Assembly: GCF_000517085.1 (NCBI RefSeq)
Contig: NZ_KI912107.1
Location: forward strand, 3,221,980 to 3,285,979
Reading direction: 5' to 3'
DNA length: 64,000 bases
DNA from: Saccharicrinis fermentans DSM 9555 = JCM 21142
GTDB taxonomy: Bacteria; Bacteroidota; Bacteroidia; Bacteroidales; Marinilabiliaceae
Positions 28,520 to 37,863 of the stretch are shown here, piece after piece. The position numbers and the translations under genes were made by a program. Position 1 is the stretch's first letter, and the number at the start of each line of letters is the position of its first letter. The notes under the pieces were generated by a model. The model searched no databases. It was given only the letters and a program-made list of their open reading frames with translations, and was not told the DNA's origin.

Positions 28520-29491
28520 ATGAAAAAGAAAATACTGATAAGCTACAAGATCCCCAGCGTTGGATTTGACGTATTGGGAGACAATTTCGAAGTAATATTT
28601 CCTAAGGATGATCAAATCAGCGACGCTGAGCTAAATGAGCATATTGAAACCTGTGATGCCATTGTTTCTGTATTTGGTCATCAGCTATCAAACGAACACA
28701 TCACCCGAGCCTCCAAACTAAAGTTAATAGCTAATTTCGGAGTAGGATATGACAATATTGACATCCCCTTTGTGAGCAACAGAGGCATTACTGTTACAAA
28801 CACACCCGATCCGGTAACTGAGCCAACCGCCGAATTGGCCATGGGTTTAATGGTTGCAGTAGCCCGTAAGATAGGTGCCTTAAACAATCAGCTAAGAACA
28901 GCTGACGGTGTTAAAGTAGGTGTCATGAAAAACCTGAGTACCACACTTACAGGCAAAACACTCGGCATCGTAGGCATGGGTGCCATAGGTCAAGCCTTAG
29001 CGCGCAGAGCTCTCGCTTTTGGCATGCACATCATCTACCACAATCGACAACCATTACCTGCTGACATTGAAGGCAAATATTGCACACACAGAGTACCCCT
29101 TGAAACTCTTCTAAAGGACTCAGACGTAGTTTCTTTACATACCCCCCTAACTACTGAAACAAAACACTTAATTAACTTCGCTGAGTTTAACTTAATGAAA
29201 AACACGGCCTATATAATTAACACCGCACGCGGAAGCGTTATCAACCAGAAAGCGCTTATTGCCGCCTTACAAAACAAGCAGATCGCAGGTGCGGGCTTGG
29301 ATGTTTTTGAAAACGAACCACATATTCCAAGAGAATTGTTGACATTTAACAATGTAGTTGCCACCCCCCATGTAGGAACTGCCACATTGGAAACAAGAAA
29401 AGAAATGAGTATATTAGTAAGCCAGATCATCCGAAAATTCTTTACTGGAGAATTACAGAACTATATTGTTAACAAAAACAATCTACATTAA
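28520..29491 (+). CDS. D-isomer-specific 2-hydroxyacid dehydrogenase
   Basis: A 323-aa NAD(P)-dependent oxidoreductase of the glyoxylate/hydroxypyruvate reductase group. The nucleotide-binding motif is TLGIVGMGAIGQALA; catalytic Arg in NTARGSVINQ, Glu in GLDVFENEPHIP and His in VATPHVGTAT are all present. EPTAELAMGLMVAVARKI precedes the cofactor domain. The exact substrate cannot be read from sequence. It is divergent from the TonB receptor. Confidence 0.9.
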   Translation: MKKKILISYKIPSVGFDVLGDNFEVIFPKDDQISDAELNEHIETCDAIVSVFGHQLSNEHITRASKLKLIANFGVGYDNIDIPFVSNRGITVTNTPDPVTEPTAELAMGLMVAVARKIGALNNQLRTADGVKVGVMKNLSTTLTGKTLGIVGMGAIGQALARRALAFGMHIIYHNRQPLPADIEGKYCTHRVPLETLLKDSDVVSLHTPLTTETKHLINFAEFNLMKNTAYIINTARGSVINQKALIAALQNKQIAGAGLDVFENEPHIPRELLTFNNVVATPHVGTATLETRKEMSILVSQIIRKFFTGELQNYIVNKNNLH

Positions 29492-29525
29492 AATCAAAAG
29501 CCCTGGCTATTCAAAAACAAACTGA

Positions 29526-29590
29526 GATGAAACAAGCCATAAGATTTTTTCACACACAGGGGAATGATTAATTTCGGCGAGTGCCATATG
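29526..29590. repeat. CATATG-type palindromic repeat (copy f, inverted)
   Basis: It reads GATGAAACAAGCCAT at the left and GTGCCATATGACC at the right, the reverse orientation of copies a-d, with TTCACACACAGGGGAATGAT inside. It lies just upstream of the phosphatase-like gene. Confidence 0.75.
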
Positions 29591-29616
29591 ACCATTAAGA
29601 AACAAATTATAAACAT

Positions 29617-30042
29617 ATGAAAAAAATTCTTGTATACACCGAAAAAAATGCTGCCCGATCGCAAATGCTTCAAGGCTGGCTAAACTATTATCTAAAAGGG
29701 AAAGCCGAAGTTCTTAGTGCCGGTGGGCATATTGAGCCCATACAAATGTTGGCACAAAAAGCCATGATGGAATCCGTTATTGACATTAACAAAAACAAAT
29801 CGGTTAACCTATCTGATTACCAACACGAAATATTTGCATATGTGATTATTGCCGATAGTTCATCACCCGAAGATGTACTATTAAGCCACGAGCCAGGAAA
29901 AATAATCTGTCACCCCTTTAAAAACCCTGCACTGGCACAAGGTTCCGATCAAGAAAAACTTTTATCCTACAGAGAGGTATGTAACGAAATTGAAGACTAT
30001 GCCATGGAATTTGCCATGAAACACTTTAACATTCTGCAATAA
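29617..30042 (+). CDS. Low-molecular-weight phosphatase-fold protein lacking the catalytic cysteine
   Basis: A 141-aa protein whose start (MKKILVYTEKNAARSQMLQGWLNYYLKGKAEVLSAG) aligns with arsenate reductase/low-molecular-weight tyrosine phosphatases, in which the loop is C-X5-R-S. Here the Arg-Ser is kept but the cysteine position is Thr (TEKNAARS). The later SDYQHEIFAYVIIADSS and CHPFKNPA segments also fit the fold. Catalysis by the usual cysteinyl-phosphate route is not possible, so a binding or regulatory role is likely. It is 29 bp upstream of yjbQ, probably co-transcribed. Confidence 0.7.
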   Translation: MKKILVYTEKNAARSQMLQGWLNYYLKGKAEVLSAGGHIEPIQMLAQKAMMESVIDINKNKSVNLSDYQHEIFAYVIIADSSSPEDVLLSHEPGKIICHPFKNPALAQGSDQEKLLSYREVCNEIEDYAMEFAMKHFNILQ

Positions 30043-30071
30043 AATAAAAACATCAACATAAGCCAAGACCC

Positions 30072-30479
30072 ATGATTACACAAAAGCAAATAAGTCTACC
30101 TGAATTCAGTCGGGGTTTTCACTTAATCAGCGACTTTATCGAATCTCACCTGGACCTTCCTGATGTCGGTCTACTGAATCTATTTATAAAGCACACGTCG
30201 GCAGGACTGACCATCAACGAAAATGCAGACCCTTCTGTACGTGCTGATTTTGAAACCATTATGAACACACTCATTCCCGAAAACATGCCAGAATACACAC
30301 ATACCCTTGAAGGCAGTGACGACATGCCTTCGCATGTAAAATCAAGTATTGTCGGTTGTTCGCTCACTATACCCATCACAAATGGACGTTTAAATATGGG
30401 AACATGGCAAGGAATTTACCTTTGCGAGTTTCGTAATGTTGGCGGACGCAGAAACCTAATCGCTACTATTTATTCCTAA
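30072..30479 (+). CDS. YjbQ family (UPF0047) protein
   Basis: A 135-aa protein of the YjbQ/UPF0047 family, sometimes annotated as secondary thiamine-phosphate synthase. Motifs: FIKHTSAGLTINENADPSVRAD, and C-terminal GRLNMGTWQGIYLCEFR with the conserved metal-site His in HTLEGSDDMPSHVKSS. The length is standard. The physiological role of the family is uncertain. Confidence 0.92.
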   Translation: MITQKQISLPEFSRGFHLISDFIESHLDLPDVGLLNLFIKHTSAGLTINENADPSVRADFETIMNTLIPENMPEYTHTLEGSDDMPSHVKSSIVGCSLTIPITNGRLNMGTWQGIYLCEFRNVGGRRNLIATIYS

Positions 30480-30547
30480 TACCAACAGCAACAATTACAT
30501 TTCAGAAAACACTATTGCACTTATTTTATGAACATATGAACCGCTGA

Positions 30548-31240
30548 TTATCCCCTTTCTTGAAGAGTAGACCGCACATAGGAATATAAACTAGAGGTAT
30601 CCGGCAGCACAATATCAGCACCTGCCTCCACCAGCACTTCATCTTCGAGAACACCAGTATTAACAGCAATAGTAGTCACCCCTGCCGCCTTTGCGGACTG
30701 AACTCCCAGTGGCGCATTCTCCACCACCATGCACTGTTCGGCTGTAAAACCACAACGAGCAACTGCTTTCGCATAAGGTTCCGGATCTGGTTTTCCTTTT
30801 GTTACATCACTAGCACTGATAATCTGCTTTGCTGGAATACCAAAGTCATCCGACAAGCGATCCAACAAGGTAGGTTGCTTAGAGCCTGTCACCACCCACA
30901 CATCCATTCCTGTTTCTCGTATAAAATCAATCAGATCGCCCATCTGTGGCATTTTCTCAGCTATGGGGAGCTGCCCCATCAAACGTATCTTCTCATTGTA
31001 AATACGCTCACATTCTTCCTCCGAAACTTCCTTGTTCAAATATTGCCTATACACATATGCAATGGTCTCTAGACCAGGACTTCCTTCGTGCAAATAAGCT
31101 TCGTAAGCCGGAAAATCAATGCCCACGGTTTTAAAACACCCTGTCCAGGCAATCTCATGATTCTTCATTGAATCATATAGCACTCCATCCATATCAAATA
31201 TCACACACCTTAAGTCTCTCGGTATAATTGCTTCACTCAT
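30548..31240 (-). CDS. HAD-superfamily hydrolase (beta-phosphoglucomutase-like)
   Basis: The protein is 230 aa from the ATG at 31240 (MSEAIIPRDLRCVIFDMDGVLYDSMKNHE); upstream in-frame ATGs would add an unlikely hydrophobic leader. HAD motif I is FDMDGVLYDS, motif II VVTGSKQPT, motif III KGKPDPEPY with ENAPLGVQSAKAAG as motif IV. The helical cap between about 25 and 90 marks subfamily I (PGM/phosphatase-like). Substrate unknown. It is the last chromosomal gene before the cassette region. Confidence 0.88.
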   Translation of the reverse strand: MSEAIIPRDLRCVIFDMDGVLYDSMKNHEIAWTGCFKTVGIDFPAYEAYLHEGSPGLETIAYVYRQYLNKEVSEEECERIYNEKIRLMGQLPIAEKMPQMGDLIDFIRETGMDVWVVTGSKQPTLLDRLSDDFGIPAKQIISASDVTKGKPDPEPYAKAVARCGFTAEQCMVVENAPLGVQSAKAAGVTTIAVNTGVLEDEVLVEAGADIVLPDTSSLYSYVRSTLQERG

Positions 31241-31775
31241 CCTTTTATTTATTAACATTGAAACCAAACAAGAAAGATTCTTACAAACACAAATCGAAAG
31301 AAACAAAAAAAACAAGAAAACAAGAAATATATATTCTATTCGATTCCTCCATTTTCTCATCATACGCATTCAAAAAATATAGTGGACACACCAACAGCAG
31401 GCCGCCTCCATGATATCAAAGAGACATTTTCAATCTCAATTACACATGCAATAACAGAGGCTACATCACGTTCTAATGAATCCTCTCAAATTCGAATAGA
31501 ATTAAAAACAGATCCTCACTACCAAAGCTTTCACTTCCAACCGGTCTTTCCTATGTATGACTCGTCCTAAAATTAGTTGCGAATTGTTTTGAGTCGCTCA
31601 GGAAAGGAATTTTAAAAAGGGAAAACTAATTTTTTTGTATTATTGCAGCATCTTTTAAAGTGGCATGTTTTGACCGATAATGCTGGCATGGTCACTCCGA
31701 AATAGCCAATCCTTTCTTATTTTATTATTTATCGTTATCGTATCAGGTTGTCGTGGTCTTTTTTACACTTGCCCC
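31241..31775. other. 535-bp gene-poor left edge of the cassette array
   Basis: No convincing gene. A 62-codon plus-strand frame at 31382-31570 has no recognisable features. The right end reads CACTTGCCCC and is joined, across the first group II intron, to TAACGG at 33751; together they restore GCCCCTAAC, a cassette core whose partner GTTAGGGGC is missing from this stretch. It is therefore either the true array edge or a decayed first cassette. Confidence 0.5.
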
Positions 31776-33750
31776 GTAGAGTAGAGCCTGATAGCTTACT
31801 CCCATTATTACTTCTAAAAGTAGCAATAATAAGTAAACTATCAGCGCCCCCTTCATCAAACCGTACGTGAAGTTTTCCCTCATACGGCTTACCGATAGAG
31901 TTCTTCATTGAGCTTTCGCAAGGGTTTTCAAGCGTGCATACTTTTCCAAGTCTAACAGCCTTTTGCTTTGTACAAAAGTACTGTATGGTCGCTGGCGAAG
32001 CGACTTGTGCGCTTTACGTCCTTTGCTTTTGAGCCATTTAAATAGTTTATAATCCAAGTGTTTGATGATAACCTTTATGGTTTCCCAAATGTGCGTTACC
32101 TTACTTATAGAGAAATAATTAAGCCAACCTATTAATAATGAGTTGAGCTTGTAAAGCAAAGGTTCAATCTTCCAATGCCTACGTTTTGCTAAAAGCTCAC
32201 GAATGTTGGCAAAGAGTTTACTCCTTGATTTCATACTCGGGCGGACGTTGGTATAGTTCTTCCTGTTCCAAGCGAATTTGGAGCGGATTACCCTGAACTC
32301 AAACCCCAAAAAGAATAGGCTTTTCTTATGCACATGCTAAATAGTTGTCTTTTCCTTATTGATGGTAAGCCCCATCCGTGTCATTAATGAATCGATATGT
32401 GCTAATATTTCTCTGCTGTAATAGTAAGTTCCCATAAGCACAAAGTCATCGGCATAACGCACAATTCGTATGTTTGCTTTGGAGAATTTACTCTTTGAAT
32501 TATTGACTATTCGGTCAAAAGCATGTAGGTAAATATTCGATAACAATGGACTAATAACCCCTCCTTGCGGCGTACCTGCTGTACTCGACAACAACTTTCC
32601 GTTCTTTAATTGTTTTGGGGCTGTTAACCACTGTTCGATAATATCCAGAATTCCTTTGTCACTGATGCGTTCTTTAAGCAGTACAAACAGTTTATCGTGA
32701 GGAATGGTATCGAAGTATTTCGATAAATCTGCATCATAGATGAAATGATGTCCATCGTAGATATTCTGTTTGATTTGCTTGATTGCATCCTGTGCCCCCC
32801 GTTTGGGTCTAAATCCATATGAAGTAGTAATAAAGTCGGCTTCCCAAAGTGGCTCAATCAGCATCTTAACAGCCATTTGTGCTACTCTGTCTTTTATGGT
32901 GGGAATACCCAACATGCGAAACTCACCTTTCTTCTCCTTCGGGATTTCTACCTGACGAACAGCCTGACTTCGGTAGGTATTGGTACGAAGTTCTGTTTGC
33001 AACTCCTTGAGGAATTTGGATACACCATATTTCTCAATATCTGCAAACGACATCTTGTCAACTCCTGTGCCTTTGGAATAATTCTGTTTTACTCTACGAT
33101 AGGATTCCTCTATCACATAGTCTAAGCTCATCTTGTCGCTTAAACTATATGCTTTAAATTCCTTGTCTTGCTTGGCTCTAATGTATAGCTTCCTTTGGAA
33201 TTCACGAACTCTTTCATCGGTCAGAAATGACGATGGACTTACTAATAGACTTGCGTCAATATAGGTCGTTCTGTTTTCCATATAAGCTTCTCTAAAGTAG
33301 AGCCCCTTCCCTATGCAGCGTTTTGTTGTCGCTACAGTCTGTGGTACTATGGGCTCCTCCGACTTCTCTTGTTTCCTTGCTGAATTTCGCTATGCTTATA
33401 TCAGCCTGTTTAAGATTGCCAAACTTTAAAACAAGAGACCTCCCACGTTCCGTAGTAATCCATCTATAACCACGCCATCCCTATGACTCCGGTAGACCGT
33501 TGTATTTCAAATTGCTGTTAATTCATACAACGTAACAGGGTTCGAAGACCGTCAAAACTCTCCCCATCTACTGATACACTTCTCGAAGCTACCACGGGTT
33601 CACGCTTGCGCATTACGGCTTGGTCATTTGAACATACCGAGCTTCAGCGAAGACCCTCACGGGCTTAACTGTCGGCAGCTCTTCTAAATGAACAGCAAAT
33701 TATTTAGGTAGGATTTACACCTACTGGATTACCACAGCTTCGTGGCACAC
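31776..33750 (-). mobile_element. Group II intron, family 1, copy 1 (1975 bp)
   Basis: The minus-strand intron starts GTGTGCCACGAAGC (GUGYG rule) and ends CTACTCTAC (AY end). Domain V is visible as AGCCGTATGAGG to CACGTACGGTTT (31855-31895) and domain VI as a long stem at 31785-31845. The boundaries are fixed by comparison with two other copies (42963-44938 and 47024-48997). Flanks read CCGTTA before and GGGGCAAG after, so it interrupts GTTAGGGGC after GTTA, exactly at a cassette core. Confidence 0.92.
31905..33281 (-). pseudogene. ltrA: Group II intron reverse transcriptase/maturase with internal amber stop
   Basis: The protein begins MENRTTYIDASLLVSPSS and has the RT core (RMLGIPTIKDRVAQMAV, SYGFRPKRGAQDA, IYDADLSKYFDTIPHDKL, TPQGGVISPLLSNIYL, RYADDFVLMG) plus a group II maturase domain (LLYKLNSLLIGWLNYFS). 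At 32334-32336 a TTG codon (Leu in the other two copies) has become TAG, splitting the gene into 314 and 142 codons. It lacks an obvious HNH endonuclease domain. Probably inactive unless the stop is suppressed. Confidence 0.9.
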
Positions 33751-33879
33751 TAACGGTAAATTGTATGAGTAGTGCCGAATTTCGAAGCTCTTTCCTGTCG
33801 AACCGAGATGAACTTTGATACGAGAACCGAAGCTCAAATTACGCACTTCACTCGGCATTACTTATACAAAATGTTAGGC
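33751..33879. repeat. attC-like palindrome A (after the DRT3-like cassette)
   Basis: An imperfect palindrome: TTGTATGAGTAGTGCCGA at the left arm pairs with TCGGCATTACTTATACAA at the right arm. It begins with the TAAC of GCCCC-TAAC and ends in GTTAGGC, which fits the integron GTTRRRY core. The core GTTAGGCAC (33873-33881) is exactly complementary to GTGCCTAAC at 38006-38014, the other end of the reverse-transcriptase cassette. Confidence 0.75.
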
Positions 33880-33942
33880 ACTGGCTTTATTTATTTTCAA
33901 TCATTTAACATTTTAATATGCTACAAGTTACGTTGTCTGTTC

Positions 33943-34014
33943 ATCGTTGGCAAGACATACTCTTTTGCAATTTTTGGTTGGAGCGTTGGCTCGTGCGAAT
34001 TGTAAATGTGTATG
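33943..34014. repeat. GTTGGC-type palindrome, copy 1
   Basis: It contains CGTTGGC twice with CTCTTTTGCAATTTTTGG and GTGCGAATTGTAAATGTG as approximate inverted arms. Related sequences are at 37864-37972 and 61616-61697, always inside a cassette close to one end. Confidence 0.6.
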
Positions 34015-34038
34015 GCTTTAGCATAGGCAGTCTTTAAT

Positions 34039-34150
34039 AAAAAAAAGTCAGGGACTCCACCCCTGACCGTAAAAGTGAAAACACTTTTGAGGGCTTGTGT
34101 GTGCTAGTTCCTCAACTAGAAAATAACGGTTTTGGAGCTCCAAAAGGATT
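34039..34150 (-). ncRNA. Candidate structured RNA of the DRT3-like locus
   Basis: Between the stop of the second reverse transcriptase and the cassette end, the minus strand holds four consecutive perfect hairpins: TTTTGGAGCTCCAAAA (34145-34130), CTAGTT-GAGG-AACTAG (34119-34104), AAAAGTG-TTTT-CACTTTT (34088-34071) and GTCAGGG-GTGGAGT-CCCTGAC (34067-34047), the last followed by eight T, an intrinsic terminator. Type 3 DRT systems are reported to include a noncoding RNA, and this is the only strongly structured stretch in the cassette. It could be just a terminator region; expression is untested. Confidence 0.6.
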
Positions 34151-34160
34151 GCCCTATATC

Positions 34161-36374
34161 TTAATATACACTATGACCACGTTTAGTATTTAATTCAACA
34201 CCATAGTTTTTGTTATTCCAATCACAGTAGACATTTACAAGTTGTTTATTTATAAGTTTTAAAATTTCTTTCTTCTTTGGTTTTTCGACACCGTCTTCAA
34301 AGAAGCCAATTTTATTTAAAATTTTAAGTCGAAAATCTTCTAAATCCTCCTCCTTGTCAGCAACATATGGACAAACCAAAAGGTCAACTAACAAATATAC
34401 ATCTTCTGCTTTAGATGATTCATAATTTGAGATTTTTTGTCTTGTAATTTTATTTAATGCACGCCGAATCCTTCGATATTCTTTTTTATTCTCAATGTGA
34501 TTTAGCAATGATATAATTGTAAAATAATTTAGCTCACTACCTTCCTTTTCATTTATTCTAAAATGCTCAAAAATAGTTTCTTCGGAGAATGAATAGTGTT
34601 CACCTAATTCATTAACAATTGGAAGAAGATATAAGGTTTCAATTTGAGCATATTTGAGTGTTTTGTTTTTTGAGAACACCATTAAAATCCCATCATATAT
34701 TTTTTTGTAAACAGAGTGCTTTCTATCAAAATCAAAAGCAATATATTTAAGCTTGTCATCATTGAATGTGTCATTACCCAAAAGCTTTTGTTTTGATTTT
34801 TCTTGATTTTTGACAAAATCAATAATTCGATGTAAAATATGGCACAGTTTAATAGAATACGAAACTCTAGGTAAAACAGTATAAACAAAAAATGACAGCT
34901 CAATTATCTCATTAAAATTATCAAATATATTGTTGAAATATACTTTCACAATTTTTTCTTGTTTTTCTAACTCTTCTGCCTCAATGTTATCTATATCCTT
35001 ATACATTTTAAGCAGTTTTTTCTGCTCTGTTCCAATTTGGGATACCATTTTTCTTACCTTATTAAAAATGATTACAAGGAAGTAGTTTTGTAAATCTTTG
35101 TAAGATGTATTTGTATTGGCAAGGATAAGTTTATAATTAGTGATAATGTCTTTGGCTGAATAATACTTAATGCCAAGCTGACTTCTAGACTCATCTTTGT
35201 CAAGTTTGAATATTAAAGAATGCTCAACAAGCTTTCTGATTTCTTCTTTTGCAATAGTAATATTTGTAATTATGGGCTTACTGAATAGTTCTGTTTTCGA
35301 TTCGTTAAAGTATAAGTTATATTTCTGAAGTTCAATCTTATAAAGCTTCAATATTTCACTTTTTACGCTATCATCACTATAAAAAACAAAATAGTCATCT
35401 ACATAACGATAAACGTCATAACCCTTTTTGTATTCGAACTTAGAATCGCCTTCATTTTCTAATTTCAACTGGTAAAGAGCCTTCTCAACCTCTTTATCTA
35501 CTCTTTGAAGAATAATTTCCGCAAAGATTCTGGAAAATTCTGGACCAATAACTATTCCGCTAGTTTCATTATAATTCATCCTTTGCATCATTTCGTCAAA
35601 CTTGTGACCAAATGTTGTTTTAAATTTAGGTGCAAGGTATTCCTTAACCGCTCTTTTATTCAGTAATGCCCAGGTAATCGAATGTGTATAGATACTATCA
35701 AAACACCTTGAAATATCAAATTTTAATAGCTTGTCAAATCTTTTTTCAGCCCTTTGGTATTCATATGATTCGTAAAATTCAAAGATGTTACTACAAGTTT
35801 GGTAAGAAAAATAAGTCTTCAAGCTTGTATATTCTTTGTTTGAACTTTCTATGATTTCAATCTCTTCGTTATTACTGTGTTTGTTTGTGTGAGTTTTGTC
35901 CTTATAGTATTTTAGAGAGGCAACTTTACTGGGTTTACGTAAAGAGAATTGGCTTTTATTTGTTGCATCTTTAATATTAGACTTGTATTTGTCATAGAAT
36001 TGGACTAATTGAAGTTGATTTATTGGATGGATAACGGCAAGTTCCCTATAGTCATCATCTTTATGTGCAATCCTAAAACTAAATGGAATTGTAATAAGGT
36101 TTTTATCAGTAATCTGATAATAATCGTAATCTTCAAATGATTTCTTTGTCTTTGTTTTATCGAAACCAAATAAGAGACGGATTATCTGCTCTGTTATCTT
36201 AGAATTGTCCTTTTTAAATCTTAATTCATCACCAACAAGACAAACCTTTTTATTTACCAAGAAATTATAGAAATACCTATTTGAAAAATACGGAGGTACC
36301 TCATACGGCAATATATCAGAAAGTACAACCCTTTCTTTTTTGTAGCCAATTATTTTCCCTTTACGATTACGCAT
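34161..36374 (-). CDS. Reverse transcriptase, Drt3b-like (second gene of a DRT type 3-like pair)
   Basis: A 737-aa RT without intron structure around it. The catalytic YVDD is in YRYVDDYFVFY (about residue 325), with the first catalytic Asp in KFDISRCFDSIYTH and the motif GIVIGPEFSRIFAEIIL. About 330 residues follow the palm, helical and unassigned. It overlaps the upstream RT gene by 8 bp. A tandem pair of unlike RTs with a small structured RNA is the layout known for defence-associated RT type 3 (UG3 plus UG8), an anti-phage system. Subtype assignment is by size and layout, not by alignment. Confidence 0.72.
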   Translation of the reverse strand: MRNRKGKIIGYKKERVVLSDILPYEVPPYFSNRYFYNFLVNKKVCLVGDELRFKKDNSKITEQIIRLLFGFDKTKTKKSFEDYDYYQITDKNLITIPFSFRIAHKDDDYRELAVIHPINQLQLVQFYDKYKSNIKDATNKSQFSLRKPSKVASLKYYKDKTHTNKHSNNEEIEIIESSNKEYTSLKTYFSYQTCSNIFEFYESYEYQRAEKRFDKLLKFDISRCFDSIYTHSITWALLNKRAVKEYLAPKFKTTFGHKFDEMMQRMNYNETSGIVIGPEFSRIFAEIILQRVDKEVEKALYQLKLENEGDSKFEYKKGYDVYRYVDDYFVFYSDDSVKSEILKLYKIELQKYNLYFNESKTELFSKPIITNITIAKEEIRKLVEHSLIFKLDKDESRSQLGIKYYSAKDIITNYKLILANTNTSYKDLQNYFLVIIFNKVRKMVSQIGTEQKKLLKMYKDIDNIEAEELEKQEKIVKVYFNNIFDNFNEIIELSFFVYTVLPRVSYSIKLCHILHRIIDFVKNQEKSKQKLLGNDTFNDDKLKYIAFDFDRKHSVYKKIYDGILMVFSKNKTLKYAQIETLYLLPIVNELGEHYSFSEETIFEHFRINEKEGSELNYFTIISLLNHIENKKEYRRIRRALNKITRQKISNYESSKAEDVYLLVDLLVCPYVADKEEDLEDFRLKILNKIGFFEDGVEKPKKKEILKLINKQLVNVYCDWNNKNYGVELNTKRGHSVY

Positions 36375-37839
36375 TTTTCCAAATTTTAGTTATTTCAGAG
36401 AGTCCAAATTGTAATACTCCTTTATTCGTTGAATTTGATTTGTTTGCATTGTGATTTTTGTAAGTCTTTTTTATCAATGGTAATTTTTTGAACTTTTTTT
36501 CTTCAAAGCCTTTTACAAAATCACAGTTTGATAATTTTTCTTTCTCTTCGACTGTAAAACCAAATCTACTAATCCTCCACTGGCTTGACTTATTAAGCTG
36601 TTCAAGAGATTCAGCATTTTGAAGAAATGGGCTAGAATAATAAATGCCCACAAACACTTTACTCTTATTATTTCTGAGCTTTGTATTTGAAGATAAATAA
36701 TCCATCCTCGCCAAAAGTAGTTTAAATGCACGTTGTCTATTTCTTGTTTTTTTATTTTTAAAATCGTCGTAAGCAAGTTTAATTTTTTGCTTATACCGAT
36801 TAAGCTTGTTTTCAGTCATCTCGACTGATAATACATATTTAGTTTCAACACCGCTACCATCCTTCTTTTCTTTTTCTATCTTTTTGCTTCCGATTTTATA
36901 ACCGAGAAACTCTATCGACTTGCAGCTAGAGTTGTTTAACTCAATTGATTTTAATCCGGGAATTAGATTAATTGGTATTGTTTTTCTATCATTTATTGAA
37001 AGATTATTTTCGTCTATAATTGTTTTTATTTGACCTTTATATCTTTTAGGTAAACCTTTTTCTTCTTTTTCAGGAGTGAAAACAGCAATGATGTCATCAA
37101 CATATCTTGCATAAAATACTAAATCAGGTAGTTCTTTTATTCTGTTGTCAATTGCACGCATATATAATTCTGACAAGTATGCACTCACTCCAACTCCTCT
37201 TGGCACACCTTTATAATCTTTCGTCTGACCAGTTGCTGAGTTATACCCTTTTAGAATTTCCCCAATGAATCTTTGAGTTTTTAGACTTAAAAGATTATCT
37301 TCTTTTATCTTTTGTATAACCTTATTCTGTGGAATTGATTCATAGAAGCTTTTTATATCAGTTCTAATGATAACCTTAGGAAATTCATCTTCTATTAGGT
37401 TTATAAGGAGGCTTACTATTTCATACCTTGATGATTGCCGTATTTTATATGTTTGACTAATATTTTGTTGTAATTGCTTTGATAAAAAAACATTTTCAAC
37501 AGATTTTTCTAATGAATAACTTGTTTTTCCATAGACAGCTCCTTCAAGTACATTGACCGCAAAACCTGATTTGTTAACCTTGCTTGATATCTGTTCGAGA
37601 ACTTCAATTATAGACTTTTCTCGTTCTTTTTTTAAGGTGTTTCTCCTTTCTTTAAGCTCGGATTTTCTAGTTTTATCATTTTCTCTGTGAATGTTCTGAT
37701 TAAGAGTCTTTATTGTTTTTCGTATCTCAATTGAATCATTGAAAATCTCAGGAAACCTTTTCTCAATATCATTACCTTTTCGATTTTCAGTGTCGAAAAT
37801 TATTTGAAAGTTTTTAGCTGAAAATGTTTGGTCTTTCAT
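36367..37839 (-). CDS. Reverse transcriptase, Drt3a-like (first gene of a DRT type 3-like pair)
   Basis: A 490-aa RT with a Lys/Glu-rich N-terminus (residues 40-85), then IIRTDIKSFYESIPQNKV (first Asp), KGVPRGVGVSAYLSELYMR, and ARYVDDIIAVF (catalytic YVDD at about 248). SIEFLGYKIG follows as in other unknown-group RTs. It is the first gene of the operon, with 167 bp to the cassette end that contain a long palindrome. Both RTs keep catalytic aspartates, so the system looks intact. Retron is unlikely because two RTs are present. Confidence 0.72.
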   Translation of the reverse strand: MKDQTFSAKNFQIIFDTENRKGNDIEKRFPEIFNDSIEIRKTIKTLNQNIHRENDKTRKSELKERRNTLKKEREKSIIEVLEQISSKVNKSGFAVNVLEGAVYGKTSYSLEKSVENVFLSKQLQQNISQTYKIRQSSRYEIVSLLINLIEDEFPKVIIRTDIKSFYESIPQNKVIQKIKEDNLLSLKTQRFIGEILKGYNSATGQTKDYKGVPRGVGVSAYLSELYMRAIDNRIKELPDLVFYARYVDDIIAVFTPEKEEKGLPKRYKGQIKTIIDENNLSINDRKTIPINLIPGLKSIELNNSSCKSIEFLGYKIGSKKIEKEKKDGSGVETKYVLSVEMTENKLNRYKQKIKLAYDDFKNKKTRNRQRAFKLLLARMDYLSSNTKLRNNKSKVFVGIYYSSPFLQNAESLEQLNKSSQWRISRFGFTVEEKEKLSNCDFVKGFEEKKFKKLPLIKKTYKNHNANKSNSTNKGVLQFGLSEITKIWKNA

Positions 37840-37863
37840 ATTGTTTCAATTGTCTCGGTCATT

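Noticed and set aside
31382-31570. 62-codon plus-strand frame at the array edge
   Set aside because: No homology-like motifs, low complexity of evidence, and no start signal; kept as gene-free sequence.
32877-33125. Antisense open frames within the group II intron RT genes
   Set aside because: They are shadows of the RT coding strand, repeated in all three copies.
34161-37839. Retron
   Set aside because: There are two RTs and no msr/msd-like inverted repeat structure upstream of either; the two-RT layout fits DRT type 3 better.
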